64,000 bases of DNA from Bimuria novae-zelandiae CBS 107.79 (Eukaryota > Ascomycota > Dothideomycetes > Pleosporales > Didymosphaeriaceae): contig ML976728.1 of the NCBI GenBank assembly GCA_010015655.1, positions 228,134-292,133 on the forward strand, read 5' to 3'. Each line of letters starts with the position of its first letter. Within the stretch, counting starts at the first letter, position 1. The translations under genes and the position numbers were made by a program. This document shows positions 48,586 through 59,757 of the stretch, in pieces. Under the pieces are notes generated by a model, which ran no database searches, was not told the origin of the DNA, and saw nothing but the letters and a program-made list of their open reading frames with translations.

Positions 48586-49770
48586 AAGGCTCGTTGGTTT
48601 GTCGCCGTGGGTGCTAACGCAGGACTGCATGGCGTTGTGATGTTTTGAGAGCGAGATGTCCTTGACTTAGTATGCCGCTTTTATACGAGACATGGCCATG
48701 AAAATTTGTTACCAGTTTCCTCCGGACGCATCGCTAGGTGGTTTTTCTGTGCGTTAGCGGTGCTGTAGCATACCACTAGGACGTGCAACTAGCACAACAA
48801 GTGCTTGCCTATCCACCGTACGATCCTCTCCTCCGAAGTCTCTGGGTTGGATGTGGAATGGCCGGATATCAGCTGGGGAAACTGTGCATCGACATCGGAC
48901 TCGTAAAGGGTGAGGTGTTGTTGTATAGTGTTGGTATAGCAGAGGCAGTTGTCGTCGGAAGAGCGTAAAGGGCCAAGTGGGTTGCAGGGCAGATAAAGGC
49001 CTGATGGGAAGGGTACTTCGATTTGGCGAACTAGTAAAATACGGGGAAGAGATATGAAGCAAGGGAACGGAAGCCAAAGCAGAAATGGAAGACGAAGCAG
49101 GAATGGATTGAGCTACCTAGCTCAGTATTTGCTCCAGTTTAGAAATGCAGTAACCATGATGCGAGATCAGAGATAGACTTAGGCCTTGGCGTGCCGTTTA
49201 CTGCTAAAGTAATCGTGCCATCGAAAGGTGGGGTGATTCGAATGGTTGAAGTGACTTCGCCTTGAGATGAAGGGAAAGGTAGGCGCTAGAAGCACCGCAT
49301 TGGCCACGATAAACGTTGTACGGTTGGACAATGCCCTCATGAATGCCCCTCGCTAAAACGGACACACTGTTAATCCGACAAAGGAATAACATATGCATAT
49401 ATATATATTTATTAAACGTCTGATGTCGATCAGAACATTTTGCTGTCTGGTTCGTCGCTGTTGATAATTTTCGAAAACATGCTACTAATATGGGACTAGA
49501 TGAAATGGTGTTCTTTTTGTGGCGTGAGGGCGCTGGTTCGAACCGCGCTGTGGTCTAGAGGAATTTTTTTTTGACTTGTGTTTGATAGAATATGCTTGTA
49601 TTGTGAGCCATAGCTACGTGAGCCCTATGGCTCCAACGGAGACAGGAGAGATGGGTAGGGACGAAGTAAATGTAGACATTATGAACCAATAGTTTGACAA
49701 TCTATGTATTTCTGTAAAGCAAAATGAAGCTGCCTGAGAATATCTATAGCGAGACATGCTCGTAGTTGCT
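48586..49770. other. Intergenic region between Ku70 and RTA1-family genes
   Basis: Holds the 3' UTRs of two convergent genes. Short frames only. A GGTTCGAACC palindrome at 49534-49543 resembles a tRNA T-loop but no tRNA folds around it. Confidence 0.5.
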
Positions 49771-50844
49771 CTACTCAGACAACTGAGGCGATGCATCGTT
49801 TTGAGAAGACTTGCGCCCTCCACGACGGAAGTTGGAAAATGGCGCGAAGAAGAACGCTGGGTGAAATATAGTGAGCGCGAGGCAAGCGATGGCGACCATC
49901 CTAGGCACAGAAGTCAGTATACACACAGTGAATCGCGAATGTGTGACTTACATTCCATCCAGCAGCAAGAACTCCTTCTCTTTCCTCATCAGTGGATTCC
50001 CCCATCCTCCTGCCATCTCGGGGATACGGTATATACACCGAATGAGGATTGTGAAATAGGCCAGGACCAACATGGCTCCGAAGACATACAACTTTCTGCT
50101 CACAGGGCCGCTCGCGCGGCTCATGTCGAAGTCGCTCTTCTCAGTCGCCGCATGCCTTTCTGCGCGTGCCCTCCTGTATCGGAAGAGATAGACGAGAACT
50201 AGCACGCCGCATACGGCCATTGTGGCGACTTGGAACGCGATGCCCGTGACGATGAGGTTGTTGCCCACGTTGACGATGTTGAGATTGTCTGACGACCCGC
50301 CTCCAGCCGCAACACCTCCGCCGATAGCCTGCAATACAATCGAACCAAAGTCACAGCCGACAAAGATCCACGGATAGAGCTGTGCTTTGAGGAGACTGTA
50401 CTTTGGTCCGCAGTAAAGCACAAAGTGTTTAAGCGTCAGGTAGATCGCCGCAGCGACAAAGGACGGTGCGAGTACCAGGCAGCAAATCTGCATCTCGAAT
50501 GCCGCCTTGTGCCATGGGTTGCTGTGCTGTAGGACACGACCTAGGTACCCGAGAGCCTCGAGAAGGGTTCCTCCACCGAGAGCAAGAGTATATGTCCATG
50601 TTTTACTCCAGATTCCAACACCGAGGGAGACGACAAAGAGGAGGGCGAAGAGCGCGAGGAAGAAGACGTTGGGGCCGAGCTCGGGATAGTAGCCGTATGT
50701 TGTTGCTTCGACCGGACATCTGGGCGAAACTTCGTGACATGTGCGGTAGCTTGGGCGAGTGTTGCCGCGGGCTGCGAGGGCGGAACTGGAGAGGGACAGC
50801 AGCGCAAGGCTGACAAGCGTCGTGAAAGACATGGATTTCGCCAT
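49771..50844 (-). CDS. RTA1-family seven-helix membrane protein
   Basis: Family of fungal proteins linked to lipid translocation and resistance to toxic lipophilic compounds (Rta1, Rsb1); activity here is inferred. Start ATG 50844; one intron 49901-49951 (51 nt) in the last coding part; 340 residues ending QLSE. A cleavable signal-like N-terminus (about 1-24, ending SALA) and a short luminal segment with two Cys precede seven hydrophobic helices. The family signatures are readable: EALGYLGRVL after helix 2, LAPSFVAAAIYLTL in helix 3, DFGSIVLQAIGGG after helix 4, and RCIYRIPEMAGG after helix 6. The C-terminus is Ser/Arg-rich and cytosolic. Intact. Confidence 0.92.
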
Positions 50845-52035
50845 CGCTTTGTCGCTTTGATGGGGCCGGAAAATGCGCGATCGAAATGGGGGGAAAGCAA
50901 CAAGAAGGTTTAAAGGTCAGCCAGCATGAACCATGGCATTCGTGTCGGAAGGAGAGAACTGAGCAGCCATGCCGCAGTCCGGCTCCCTAAGTATACTTAT
51001 CGTCCTAAGCAGTCGCTTGTAAGTCCTGACGGTACTTCGAGGCGAACTAGACCTGTCGGGAAAGGTGTGCGAGGTGGAAAGCATGGAAAGCTTAGCCCTC
51101 GCGTAAAAGTAGAAGTGGGCCATTCAGTAAGAACTACGCCTCGATTTTCTTCCAGGGGTGTTGACGCAGTAAGTAGTAGTAGTAGTAGTATTGATTAACG
51201 TCCAGGAACATAATGTTCTAGCCTCCCATGGGGCATGGGGACGTGCTAAGCTGTATTTACAGAAAGCATTTCGTGCCTGCCGGCTGGCTACCATCAGAGT
51301 AGCCTTGTTGTACATAGCCCATCCTCCCTTTAATAGGTCTACCTGCTACTACAGGCACCTAGATACCTATAGTAGCCGGCCCTCATCTGTGAGGGTGTTG
51401 TTGTTCTGCCCCTCTCTCCCTCGCCCTTGTAGCTCTGCTCCCGTACTGTCTTCCTCCCCCTACCTCGTACGAAGTAGGACCTCGTACGAGTTAGCAAGCT
51501 GCCTTGTACCTTGAGTAAAAACCTCGTAGGGGAAAACCTCAAGCTTGAACAAGTAGTAGTAGTCGCCTGAGCGGTACTTAGTTTGGGTGAAAGGTTTTGA
51601 CCAAGTCTTGGCAGAGCGAAAACTCTGCATCTTGGCTTTGGTCTCTTTATCGCAACAGCGCCAGCTTTTTGCGGATAAAGAACGTGATTCTAGTAATCAG
51701 CTTGTTCAGGCGAACAATTTCATACTACAGGAACCCCCCACACGGTCGTGTGGGTGGAATCACGATTTTGGTGTTCCTGTGTTGACGCAGTAAGGAACTT
51801 CGTTGTATACACAGTAAATAAAAGCTAAGAGAAGTACGCCATAAGGGCTGGAGTTTTTTATAGCAGGAAAATGTGACAAGTAACCCCGCCGGGATAGATA
51901 CAAGAATTGAAGTTCGATTGCTAACGTGGTTATGTTTAGCCAGCTTCCAGCTTTACGCGAGAGCCAAGGCTGAAAGCTCATAGCCCAGCCTCGGTTCGAA
52001 CGATTATTTCTCACCGTCGGCTCCTATACAGAGAA
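50845..52035. other. Intergenic region with a 17-bp direct repeat and AGT microsatellite
   Basis: GTGTTGACGCAGTAAG occurs at 51159 and again at 51779, bracketing about 620 bp that includes an (AGT)6 run (51173-51190), pyrimidine-rich DNA and a 68-codon frame (51587-51793) with a coiled-coil-like look. The segment may be an inserted sequence, but terminal structure is not clear. Confidence 0.45.
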
Positions 52036-53313
52036 ATGCCGTCAATAGCACACCACAGCAAGTCACGACATGGTTGCTCTCGTTGCAAACTGCGACGCGT
52101 CCGAGTAAGAATTCCGCCTAAAAGGTATTGTTGCGGCGCTGATGGTTGGAAGTGTGACTTACAAGCCCCATGTGGAAACTGTCGGAGGCGGACCGAAAAG
52201 TGCAGTCTCGCTCCGACACCATCAGGATCTAGCGGAGCAGCACAACATATCCCCGTTTTGTCACCACCACAATGGCCGATTCATACCAGCCCTCTCCAAG
52301 ACCATTTTGCCTTCCTCTCACTCTTTGTTCCAGCCTTGACTGAGCAGCCTGCCCCAAGACCGCTATCATGGACAGAGGACTTGTTTTTGATGAGTCACTT
52401 CACGTCGGCGACTTCGTACACACTCTCTCATCGCGAAGCTGACCAGCACCTGTGGCGCGTCATCGTGCCAGAAATGGCGACTGCGCACCCGTTCTTGATG
52501 CATGGTCTGCTCGCCGTGTCCGCCGTACACCTCTCCTACCTGCGCCAACACGACCGGACCAAATACGTACTGCAATCAAGCTATCACCAAGCACTCGCGA
52601 CGTCGCAATTGCGCTCAGTACTCACTAACATTACGGCTGAGAACTGCAGTGCTGCTTTTGGCCTCTGCGCGCTGCTAACGCTGATTTCGATGATCTCTAT
52701 CGCTCGGCGCTCAGACACGGAAAGAGATGGGAGCGACACGAGCTTCGTCGACGACATCGTTCACCACTTCATGCTCACGCGCGGGATCGGAGGCGTACTG
52801 GCGGACCACTGGGACACGATACTGGCAGGACCGCTGCGCATCCTGAGTACTGATAAATTGGATGATCCGGACGCATATGCCCTTCCACCAAATGTCGCCC
52901 GACAGTTCTCCGCCTTGCGGGACACCATCCTCCCCGCTCTTAATTCACCAGAATCTGCCACCCTTCGGACGTCCATGGAGGCGTTGGACGGCCTCGAGCT
53001 CGTCTACAAAAACATTCTCTTTCTGCATCCTCATCTGCCGCGCTCAAAGCTCGAAGTAGGCGTCGCGCTGAGATGGATGTCGCTGGTTCCGGTGGAGTTC
53101 ATGACGTCGCTCAAGCACCGGGATACCGCGTCCTTGGTTTTGCTCGCGCATTTCATCGTCCTTTTCGCGAATTTTAGCAATGTGTGGTTCCTTCAAGGTT
53201 GGTGCGAGCACGCCCTGGCACGCATTGAGACTATCGTTGGCGAGCAGGACCGCGAAGGCGTGAAGTGGCCATTGGAGCAGCTGAGGAATAGAGCCACGCA
53301 CACGCCGGAGTGA
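52036..53313 (+). CDS. Zn2Cys6 fungal transcription factor (Upc2-like layout)
   Basis: Nuclear DNA-binding regulator; target genes unknown. The 48-nt intron 52105-52152 (GTAAGA...AAG) is in frame and stop-free, but only its removal gives the exact cluster spacing C-x2-C-x6-C-x5-C-x2-C-x6-C (CSRCKLRRVR joined to CDLQAPCGNCRRRTEKC). The spliced protein has 409 residues: zinc cluster at about 16-45, short linker, then the C-terminal regulatory domain seen in sterol-uptake-type regulators (LMSHFTSATSYTLS, ATAHPFLMHGLLAVSAVHLSYL). It ends soon after a Trp-rich helix. It lies next to a SET pseudogene and a receptor-like gene, which suggests a small accessory cluster, but no biosynthetic enzyme is present in the window. 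Confidence 0.88.
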   Translation: MPSIAHHSKSRHGCSRCKLRRVRVRIPPKRYCCGADGWKCDLQAPCGNCRRRTEKCSLAPTPSGSSGAAQHIPVLSPPQWPIHTSPLQDHFAFLSLFVPALTEQPAPRPLSWTEDLFLMSHFTSATSYTLSHREADQHLWRVIVPEMATAHPFLMHGLLAVSAVHLSYLRQHDRTKYVLQSSYHQALATSQLRSVLTNITAENCSAAFGLCALLTLISMISIARRSDTERDGSDTSFVDDIVHHFMLTRGIGGVLADHWDTILAGPLRILSTDKLDDPDAYALPPNVARQFSALRDTILPALNSPESATLRTSMEALDGLELVYKNILFLHPHLPRSKLEVGVALRWMSLVPVEFMTSLKHRDTASLVLLAHFIVLFANFSNVWFLQGWCEHALARIETIVGEQDREGVKWPLEQLRNRATHTPE

Positions 53314-53821
53314 ACGCGCGGTGTGCCCAAGAGACTGTCTTAAAGTTGTTCGTAGTACTACTCGATTTCTCGCGTAAAGGGAAATTGTCCATTGTATTAC
53401 TCATCCTGGGGTAACACAGTAGCGGTTGATTTAGGTCCTCGTCGCCAACTTTCACCTTTACATACATATTGACATACACTGGTGTGGATCCTGAGATCTG
53501 GTTTGCGTTTCAAGCCAGAATGATTTGGGATTAGCGTTCTCCCAAACCCCCACCCTGCGCTCGGGCTACACTTGGCTGCGTCACCCCACTCCAAGTCTAC
53601 TTCAAGCTTGCGGCACCACCTCCTCCGAAGATTGACATTTTCTTGAACAAACGGGTGCACGCCTTGAATTCTTTATCTATTAACTATCCGCTGGTACTGG
53701 TGACATTTAAGCAATATCAAAATTTGCTTTTCAGCGAGCCACACAAGTATATGCTTGTTCCAAAGACATCTTCCGGCAAACAGAAGGCTGCTCTATATAC
53801 TTCACGAACCCGACGGCCAGA
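53314..53821. other. Intergenic region 3' of the Zn2Cys6 gene
   Basis: No coding frame with a recognisable domain; presumed 3' UTR and the 5' region of the SET pseudogene. Confidence 0.4.
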
Positions 53822-54640
53822 ATGTCTGTCACCCCACTGGAACCTTACCCGCTGACGGGCCCGAAGAAAGAGCTCCTTGGGACGTGCCTCATTTCTCCTG
53901 TTCCTGACCCCGACCTCGTGTTCTTCAAAAGCCGGCCTCGCCCCTCCCAACTCCGCAGTCGCCTCAACAGGTTGATGTGGACCTCGGAAGCCGACAAAGC
54001 CAACGCATATCGCAGCCTCACCAGGACATGGGAACGTTTCACAGAGGATGCAGAAAGCCCAAGCGCTTTCATGCGAACCCCAACCGTCTCGCCTTGCACG
54101 GTAGTCACCATTGCAGGCAGACGTCATGGCATCGTAGCCAGCTGCGACCTCAAAGCCGGAGAGGTGGTGCTGCAGGAGTCGTCCATACTTATAGCCCCTT
54201 CCGAAGAACATCCCCAAGTATGCCCGCGCACCTATGGTGTGCAATGCCCCTCAGAGCTCTCGAGGCAGTCTTCTACACAATAAGGACTCTGGATTCACAG
54301 TTTTTTAGACCGCCGGTGGATTTCCCGATCAGCAAGCTTCCGGACTAGCTTACCTCGATTATGTCGACGAATTCGTTTGCGGGCACGACCCCGAAGGGGA
54401 AAATTGAAATTCTCCTTCTGACTGGGTCGCTGCTTAATCATTTGAATACGCCGAATTTGAATAGGTTTTAGGATAACGATCTTAAGAAGTAAGTTTTTGT
54501 TACGACGCGGGATGTGAAGGAGGGGAGGAGCTGGTGCATACGTACCAGCATGGAGCTGACGCTGCGGAACGTTTGGCGACGTATGATATTTGAGTGGTTT
54601 ACAAGCCTTTAGCGGGTTCATTACCACATAGGTTATGTGA
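53822..54640 (+). pseudogene. SET-domain protein pseudogene
   Basis: The N-terminal part from ATG 53822 is open to 54283 and includes the start of a SET domain (GRRHGIVASCDLKAGEVVLQES). Beyond it the rest of the domain appears in pieces and frames: SLLNHLNTPNLN (about 54430, the NHSCxPN motif with the key Cys lost), then FVTTRDVKEG (about 54495) and EELVHTYQHGA in a third frame, followed by a stop. The spacing between the pieces is far shorter than in intact SMYD/SET proteins, so a central part is deleted. Methyltransferase activity is not expected. Confidence 0.75.
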
Positions 54641-54776
54641 CTCCAATCCCGGTATTACCTTCTGTATGCTGGCCCGAAGAGTCTAGACACGTTCAATTCA
54701 GGCATGTCCGGAGCAGTGAGTTACACCGGGCTTCAAAAAATCCTCGAAGAACAAATGAGAATAGAAATTACACTGA

Positions 54777-55208
54777 TTACATATGCTTTACAGATATGCT
54801 CGACTTCCCCTCGCCGTTATACGTCCCCACAAGAGTCTCATCATTCTCACTCCCTTGTTCCGGATCCATACCTTTCTTCCCGGCTTCGCGCATCAATACT
54901 GACATGTCATCCTCATGCCCCGTCGTGATCCCAAAAACCCGATACAGATACGTTTGCACTTTGTTCGGGACCGCATTCGAACCAACCAACGTTGAGCGGT
55001 ACACGGTCAGCGAGCCCATGATGATCGCGATGCAGGCTTCAACATGGCACCAATACGACTGCCACCGACAGTCGATGATACCCTGGTAATACACACCCGC
55101 AGCGCGGACGATTGAGCAGATGAGCATGAAGACCGAGAGCAGGAGGAAAGCGCCGACACCAATCTTGACGGACACAGACGGGAAGGACGTCTTGCGGAGG
55201 GCCTGTCA

Positions 55209-55271
<63 letters not shown>

Positions 55272-55896
55272 GCTGCGACTTACCGGCTGCGGTGCCAAGT
55301 TCTTTGCACAAGATGAAGTTGGAGCCAAAAGCGAGCACGATATACGACGCGCCCGAGAACGCGACGGCCGCCCAGAAGAACCAGATCACGCGCTTCGACA
55401 TGACGGTCATCATCGGGTAGAAGAGGGCGAAGTAGCTCGCTTTCACGCCAAACACGGCGGTCCATGAGAGCACGATGTTGGCGAACGTCCAGTTGTAATG
55501 CCGAGTCAGCTTCGCTAGCTGGGGCGTAGCGATGGCCTCTGCATCCGGGTCGCCTCGGATCAGGGCTTGGACGAGGTAGTAGTTTGGTGCTACTTGGTAC
55601 ATGATGGCGGTGCTGAAGAGGAGGCAGACAAGCGCGAAGATGAGCAGGCCGTCGTCGAGCTGGAGTTTTCCGCGGCTGGACATGCGGATGACCATGCGGC
55701 CTAGGCAGGCCAGGACGGCGAAGCCACAGAGTATACCAAGAGAAAGCTACGGATTGTCAGTACGTGTACGATGGCAGGCTATCCGGAAGATCAGCAAACT
55801 TACCTCCAGCGAAAGCAGAGAGATTCTTCCACTGCCTCGGAATCTCTGCTCAGCCGCCGCCACCTGTTCAGGTGTGAGCGTCTCCACGGCAGGCAT
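54777..55896 (-). pseudogene. Fungal rhodopsin-like integral membrane protein, interrupted by poly-G
   Basis: Family of fungal seven-helix receptor-like proteins (PTH11-type rhodopsin domain). ATG 55896 (MPAVETLTPEQV); intron 1 is 55747-55803. Helices 1-4 are read in one exon up to about 55284 (TM1 LSLGILCGFAVLACLGRMV, TM2 DDGLLIFALVCLLFS, TM3 ASYFALFYPMM, TM4 SGASYIVLAFGSNFILC). On the other side of the poly-G run, from 55202 down, the frame gives KIGVGAFLLLSVFMLICSIVR (TM6) and WCHVEACIAIIMGSLTVYRS (TM7), then a polar tail ending at 54777. The extracellular loop 2 and TM5 expected between them (roughly 50-60 residues) are absent, and using the GTAAGT (55283) and CAG (55203) splice sites leaves the exons out of phase. 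So the gene is broken, or the assembly is. Confidence 0.75.
55210..55270. repeat. 61-nt uninterrupted poly-G run
   Basis: Every base from 55210 to 55270 is G. It lies inside the putative intron, on the sense strand a poly-C. In frame it would encode polyproline, which is a translation artefact rather than a real domain. Confidence 0.97.
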
Positions 55897-56730
55897 GGTT
55901 ACTGTGCACCTCGAAAGTTGCTCAGACTGTGTGAAGTCAGCAATGAAGAGAGCAAGAGATGTTCACATATATTCGCGCGGACATTTGAAATACAATCACA
56001 ACACCAAATGAGGTGGTATCCCCAAGCCCGAGGCGACCGTCCTGTTACTACTTCCAGCCCTAGGTTAGCCTTGTGGCCGTCGAAGCCCGGTGTATCTGAA
56101 ACACCATGCCGTGGCATTATAGCGCGCAGTCTCAATCGATGGGGCGTAGGGTTGGCTGTGCTACCGCGCGAGAGAGATGCACGCTGCGCCATTTGGGGGC
56201 GCTTTCCGTCTCGGACATTGCGCCACCCGCGATGATTGCACGACGAACGTCTGCCGAACAGGTGGTCGGGAGATTAAGAGAGAAGCTCTACCGGGATGAG
56301 GCAGTGCAGTTATTATGAGGACGAGGTCTCGCGCGCGACGAGGAGTGCTTGAAATGGGTACGTGAGGCTTACTCTGGAGGGGTGGTTTCCGGCCGTACCA
56401 CGCGATTCCTACGTGCACAGAAGAGAGCGCTGTGAATGGCTACACGGCAATTATCTGGTATGTTTTATCGCTCAATTTGCATGCTCATCCAGTACTCATT
56501 GCTCGCCGAGTAGAGCTCTTCTTCGCCGACCGCAGAGTCGTTTCGTAAGGTGCGTGTGGTTTGCATCACACAGCAATCTTGCAGGGTCAGTCGCGCACAA
56601 ACCTTTGGAAGTCATCCGAGTTATTCACTCAATAGCCTTGGTGATGTAATTAAGCTATCTATGTTCGATAGAAAGCGGATCCATTTGATGCTCAAGAGAA
56701 TTGTTGGGGGAGGGATTGATCCACCGTTAT
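55897..56730. other. Intergenic region before the second transposon block
   Basis: Normal composition with short random frames. No gene recognised. It contains the promoter of the receptor-like gene. Confidence 0.45.
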
Positions 56731-56800
56731 AACACTTTGCAAAAGACCGTCCCGACCCACTCCCTGCGTATATATAGGCGCGACTAAGTAGATTCTCGTA

Positions 56801-58886
56801 TAACGTGATCCACCAAGCAACGCACGGTCCTAGGCAACGTCCACTTTTAGCAATACCTGCTACATAACTTATAAAGCTTTATAGCGCGATATAGGTGCTA
56901 TAAATACTAAATTTTTAATAAAAGTAGATAAGAAAGCTAGATAATATAATTAAAAGTAATAAATTAAGTATAATAATATTATAAAAGCTAAACTTTATAG
57001 GTGCGTATTTCCTTACGTATAGAGGACTACATATCTTTAATAAGTATCTTAACTACCTTAATAGCCCTAAGGGCTATAAGAGGTTCTATAAGTAATAATA
57101 AAAATTTTATGCATTATCTATTATTATTTTTAAAAATTTATAACTTTTACTAAAGTTATTTTTTAATTTATTTTATAATACGCTTTATCTTACGCTTATA
57201 AGCCTTAGCTTAATACTATTAAAAGCGTAATTTTTATTATTATTAGTTATCTTTTAAAGCTCTTTTACCTTTTACTTCTCTAACTTTTAAAGCTATAAAA
57301 CTTTTTTATTAGTATCCTTTTAAGCTTAGCGCTTACGAGTCTGTTAAACCTTTATAAGAGACTAAAAAACTACGCTACTATTGTATTCCTATAGTGCTTT
57401 AAGTAGGAAGGGTTTTCTACGTTAGCGACGCTTCTTCTCGTTTATAAGAGCTTCACGAAGCCTCTCGTTTTCATGCTATAATAGCTGCTTTTGTATGGCG
57501 ATAGTGTGAATCGTCTAGAGAGCTGACGAGATCGATAATTGTGTACGTCTTCCACTACCTGCCTCAGCAAACGCTCGATCTTGCGCCAGTCAGAGGCAGA
57601 GAGTACTGACGTAGTGCTTTCGCTCGATGAGGGCCTCTCTACCTCTTTTGATTTGAACCTCTTCAGTACTACCTCTGCGTCAAGAGGCGACAGCCCTGTA
57701 GCTTTAAATCCCGCCTCGATATTCGATTTTGTGAAGGCGGTGTGCCAGGCGCGGTGGAAAAGGCGGTAGAAGTCTCGTTTAGTGATAGAGGAGATGCCCT
57801 GGCAATTATACATGAAGTTACTGAGCTCTGTAGAGTACGCCGTCGAGTGAGGCTTAAAAAGCGCGACATCGAGTGGCTAAAGCGTATAGGTACTATAGAG
57901 AGGTAGTATAGCGAGTAGGATTTAGTTCTTGTCGTAATATTTAATAAAATTTATTATAACGTGCGATTTATAACTATTAAAAATAAGTAAGTAATATAAG
58001 CGCTTTACCTTTGCCTTTATTTCTTAATTAAATATTTATTTAAGCCACGTAAGGCCTAAATTATTATTAGTCTACGCACTTAGTAATAAGGTAAAAAAGG
58101 TTTTATAGATAGCTAGGTTAAAATTTTATAACTAAGTATCTTATATCTAGTCTAATGTAGCTTAGTAAATTAACGCTAGCTATAAGGCTATACTATTAGC
58201 GTAAATATACGCAACTATTATTATTTACTTATAATTATTATTTTAATAACCTACTAGCGGAGCCTTACCTTATATTATTACTATATAAAGACTCTCTTTA
58301 TTTTAGTAAGCATCCTAATAAGGAAGTCTTTCTTATCTATATTATAAATATTATAAGGCTTAATTTTATATTAGGTAATTTTATTACTTAGTAGGTTAAA
58401 AAAATTTATATTTAAAAACTAAATTAGCGCGATACCGCTAGGCGTTAATAAAAATAGTTTATTAATTTATAAGCTTAATACTATTACGCTTAAAAAAGTA
58501 ATTTACTTAATTTTTTTTATATCTATCTAAGCTATAAGATTTTATAGTATTTATTTTATAAGAGGTATTCCACGTACGTAAAGCTTATTTATATATTTTA
58601 TAAGCTCTAATTCCTATAAGTAATTAAGAAGCTATATTTTTAAGTTAATATTTTATTATATGCTTTAAATACCCTACTACTATTTTAATAGCGTTATTTA
58701 ATTAACGTCGTATTTTTGGTAATTTATATATAATTAGGTTTATTTTTAAGTTTTAATAATTTTAAATCTATAATAATAGCATTTATATTACATATAGTTA
58801 TAAAGATATTAATTTTTAAAGTTTATAGTAGATTTAGTAAAAGTGGGCGTTGCCTGGGACCGTGCGTTGCTTAGTGGATCACGTTA
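56801..58886 (-). mobile_element. Pogo-type transposon inside the MITE, RIP-degraded ends
   Basis: TIRs of about 50 bp at roughly 90% identity: TAACGTGATCCACYAAGCAA at 56801 and its complement ending at 58886, both with TA. Most of the element is AT-rich and stop-dense; 57440-57870 is of normal composition and keeps coding sense on the minus strand. Confidence 0.85.
57442..57870 (-). pseudogene. Pogo-type transposase C-terminal fragment
   Basis: The minus strand encodes SSITKRDFYRLFHRAWHTAF and GFKATGLSPLDAEVVLKRF, the segment that follows the DDE core in Fot1-like transposases, then a Ser-rich tail and a stop at 57442. No catalytic residues are included; flanking sequence is RIP-degraded. 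Confidence 0.8.
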
Positions 58887-59099
58887 GCGAGCCTTACCTT
58901 GTCTTAAAGCTATATATCTTCACAATACCTTCATAATAAACTTTATAAACTTAGTAGAATATAGAATTAGGCTACCTCTATACTGTATAAAGTTTCTAGA
59001 AATTTTAATAAAGTAGTTGAGGAGACGAAAGGGAAATCAATAATCTATTCTCTAATTTGCTAGGCGGGTGGGTCGGGACGGTCTTTTGCAAAGCACCTA

Positions 59100-59498
59100 T
59101 ACTGTGCCTCGGCAGTCAGTGCAACACGTCAGTCAATGCAACACCCCAACAAGATCGCTCGGCCAGCAACATGAAGCTGCTGAGCCACCCACAATCAATA
59201 TTATCACGAGATTTTCTGGATTTGGGGTCTCTGAGGCCTGTAGATAATTGCTAGCTACTTAGATTATCGATATCTACTTGGTGTTCTGATGATTCGGCCT
59301 CTGCGCGACTGTGAGGCGGATGCAATAGATGAGGCCTCATCAACATCTACAGCCTCACGCTGAGGCTGTTTTTTCTTAGTAGGCTTACTAGGAGGCTTTA
59401 AAGCCTTCTTGTTTACTAATTTAGATATTTTAATCTGTTTTTAAAGTTAACTTTGTGCCTTACGGGCCTGTTGCTTAAGGCGTCGCTCTATAGCCTTA
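59100..59498 (-). mobile_element. Fot/pogo family A remnant (3' end), cut by a Copia insertion
   Basis: Begins at TA 59100-59101 with the same end as the element at 10882. The minus strand at about 59270-59497 encodes the lysine-rich C-terminal tail of the transposase and its terminal SQSRRGRIIRTPSRY motif. The frame is cut at 59498 by the Copia LTR. The rest of the element presumably continues beyond the Copia element, outside the window. Confidence 0.8.
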
Positions 59499-59757
59499 TG
59501 TCAGATTGGAGAGGTAATCTGATAAGATAAATTAAGGTATAAATTGTTGTGTCTGTTGTCTGTATTCCTGTAAGAATATAAGGCTCTTATATCCTTATGT
59601 CTTCCACTAATACGCTAATCTATTTCTGTTGATTAAGGAGAGTTACCCTTTGTTCCGCCCGGAATTGTGCAGATGAACCAGACTACTAGCAAGGTCTCTT
59701 TGTGTAGGGTTACGCCAGCTACCTTTACTTGTGCAAAGGGCTATGTAATTAGACACA
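59499..59757 (-). repeat. Copia 3' LTR
   Basis: Starts TG (59499) and ends CA (59757) on the plus strand. A purine tract (minus strand AAGGGGG) directly adjoins it at 59758-59764, as expected for the polypurine tract. The element's 5' LTR was not found, so the target duplication (CCTTA candidate at 59494-59498) cannot be tested here. Confidence 0.7.

Larger units (their letters stand above)
56731..59099. mobile_element. Small inverted-repeat element (MITE-like) split by a pogo insertion
   Basis: Inverted ends share the 25-bp core CTTTGCAAAAGACCGTCCCG (left 56736-56760, right about 59071-59095) with TA outside both (56731-56732 and 59098-59099). Without the nested 2.08-kb element only about 285 bp remain, without coding capacity, as in a miniature inverted-repeat element. 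Its right TA directly adjoins the TA of the Fot remnant. Confidence 0.75.

Noticed and set aside
49520..49565. tRNA-like T-loop GGTTCGAACC followed by a T-run
   Set aside because: No acceptor, D or anticodon stems fold around it on either strand; the T-stem pairs poorly.
55039..55695. Frame running through the poly-G run as a polyproline protein
   Set aside because: The proline stretch is only the poly-C strand read in frame; downstream sequence in that frame lacks the TM6-TM7 motifs that appear in the correct frame.
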